Assembly (NCBI GenBank): GCA_039934635.1
Contig: JBDTLT010000064.1
Location: forward strand, 1-24,398
DNA: 24,398 nucleotides
Source: DATLFA01 sp039934635
GTDB lineage: Bacteria; Actinomycetota; Acidimicrobiia; Acidimicrobiales; WLNW01
Direction: 5' to 3'
Below the pieces are notes generated by a model. It had not been told where the DNA came from, made no database searches, and saw only the letters and a program-made list of their open reading frames with translations. Positions 23,336-24,398 of the stretch are shown piece after piece; the stretch's first letter is position 1; the number at the start of each line of letters is the position of its first letter. Both the position numbers and the translations under genes were made by a program.

Positions 23336-24398
23336 GTGGACTTCGAGCTCAGCGACGAGCAACTGATCTTTCAGCGGATGATCCGCGACTTCGTCGCCAC
23401 GCACATCCGCCCGGTCGCGCGGGAGTGGGAACACGCCAATCGCTATCCCGACGAGATCGTCGAAGTGATGAAAGTCATCGGTCTCTTCGGCCTGACGATC
23501 CCCGAAGAATACGGTGGTCAGGGCCTCGACATGGTCTCACTCGCCATCGTCTTCGAAGAGATCTCGCGGGCGTGGATGGGCATCGCCGGCATCATCGGCA
23601 GCCACTCGTTGGCGTGCCTGATGATCGCGCGACACGGCACCGACGAGCAGAAGCGCCGTTTCCTACCCGACCTCGCCACGGGTGCCCGGCGTACCGGCAT
23701 CGCGCTCACCGAACCCAGCGGGGGCAGCGACCTCCAGGGCATCTCCACCCGGGCATGGCGAGACGGCGACCACTACGTCGTGCGCGGCACCAAGATGTGG
23801 ATCACCAATGCGCGGCACGCAGACCCCTTGCCGGTGTTGGTCAAGACGAACCCCGATGCCGAACCGCGCCACCGCGGCATGAGCATGCTGCTCGTCGAGC
23901 AAGGCCTGCCCGGCTTCACGGTGACCCGCGATCTCGGCAAGCTCGGCTACAAAGGCCCCGAGACTTGTGAGGTCGTGCTCGACGACGTACGCGTCCCGCT
24001 CGATTGCCTGCTCGGTGGAGTAGAAGGCCGCGGGCTTCAGCAGGCGCTGTCGGCCCTCGAGTGTGGACGCATCAACATCGCCGCCCGCGCGGTGGGCGTC
24101 GCATCGGAGGCAACCGACGCCGCGCTGCGCTACACCAACGAGCGTCACGCGTTCGGCCAGCCGATCGCCCAGTTCCAGGCCGTGCAACTCAAGTTGGCCG
24201 ACATGGCCACCAGCGTGCAGGCGGCGCGGCTCATGACCTACTGGGCCGCGACCAAACTCGACTCGGGCGAACGGGCCGACGTCGAGACGGGCATGGCCAA
24301 GCTCTTCGCGTCGGAAACTGCGGTCACGTGCGCGCTCGATTCAATGCGATTGCACGGCGCGTACGGCTATTCGACCGAGCTCGATATCGAGCGGCTCT
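23336..24398 (+). CDS. acyl-CoA dehydrogenase, C-terminus outside window
   Basis: 354 residues are visible from GTG 23336, with GGAG ~8 nt upstream; the frame is open to the right edge, and about 25-35 residues are probably missing. The flavoenzyme oxidises acyl-CoA to enoyl-CoA. Domains are in the usual order: N-terminal helices (FELSDEQLIFQRMIRDF), with the IPEEYGGQGLD motif; the beta domain with signature ALTEPSGGSDLQGI and KMWITNA; and the C-terminal helical domain starting at LECGRINIAARAVG and including the FAD-contacting RHAFGQPIAQFQAVQ. The last visible part, LHGAYGYSTELDIERL, is the start of the final conserved region, so the catalytic base cannot be checked fully. It is divergent from the hydantoinase-like pair, which suggests a shared degradation pathway; this is only context. 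Confidence 0.92.
   Translation, partial: MDFELSDEQLIFQRMIRDFVATHIRPVAREWEHANRYPDEIVEVMKVIGLFGLTIPEEYGGQGLDMVSLAIVFEEISRAWMGIAGIIGSHSLACLMIARHGTDEQKRRFLPDLATGARRTGIALTEPSGGSDLQGISTRAWRDGDHYVVRGTKMWITNARHADPLPVLVKTNPDAEPRHRGMSMLLVEQGLPGFTVTRDLGKLGYKGPETCEVVLDDVRVPLDCLLGGVEGRGLQQALSALECGRINIAARAVGVASEATDAALRYTNERHAFGQPIAQFQAVQLKLADMATSVQAARLMTYWAATKLDSGERADVETGMAKLFASETAVTCALDSMRLHGAYGYSTELDIERL

Overview
The window is GC-rich DNA from a high-GC actinobacterium. The evidence is the SARP/BTAD-type regulators, Hanks-type kinase domains, WD40 proteins, an ECF sigma factor, a DUF4262 protein, GTG starts and GGAGG or GGGGG ribosome sites. An Acidimicrobiia-like lineage is plausible, but this is an inference and no rRNA or other phylogenetic marker is present. 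There are no tRNAs, insertion sequences or CRISPR arrays, and no gap without a gene is longer than about 170 bp.

The left half (about 1-13,920) is a signalling island. A PAS-domain protein runs off the left edge. Next come two giant paralogous proteins of 1716 and 1748 residues, both on the minus strand. Each joins a SARP-type winged helix, a BTAD domain, a Ser/Thr kinase, an nSTAND-type P-loop NTPase, one transmembrane helix and a large WD40 propeller. This is roughly what AfsK (kinase plus propeller) and AfsR (SARP plus NTPase) of Streptomyces do as separate proteins. Around them lie two small membrane-anchored proteins, an FHA-adenylate/guanylate cyclase fusion and an ECF sigma factor starting 3 nt after the cyclase. 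Three intergenic inverted repeats of one sequence family (1310-1370, 6591-6657, 12429-12487) lie at fixed distances from the promoters or start codons of five of these genes. They look like the operators of a local regulon. The hypothesis is that the receptors sense something outside the membrane, phosphorylate targets read by the FHA domain, and control this island through the shared operator.

The middle (14,015-17,326) holds a secreted protein of unknown function, a four-helix membrane protein rich in His and Glu, a soluble transhydrogenase (sthA) that overlaps it convergently by 12 bp, and a DUF4262 protein.

The right part (17,402-24,398) looks catabolic: a metal-dependent amidohydrolase, a translationally coupled HyuA/HyuB-type hydantoinase/oxoprolinase/carboxylase pair on the minus strand, and a divergent acyl-CoA dehydrogenase cut by the right edge. 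The HyuB protein carries a C-terminal Cys-rich zinc-ribbon-like extension. The substrate of this group cannot be read from the sequence.
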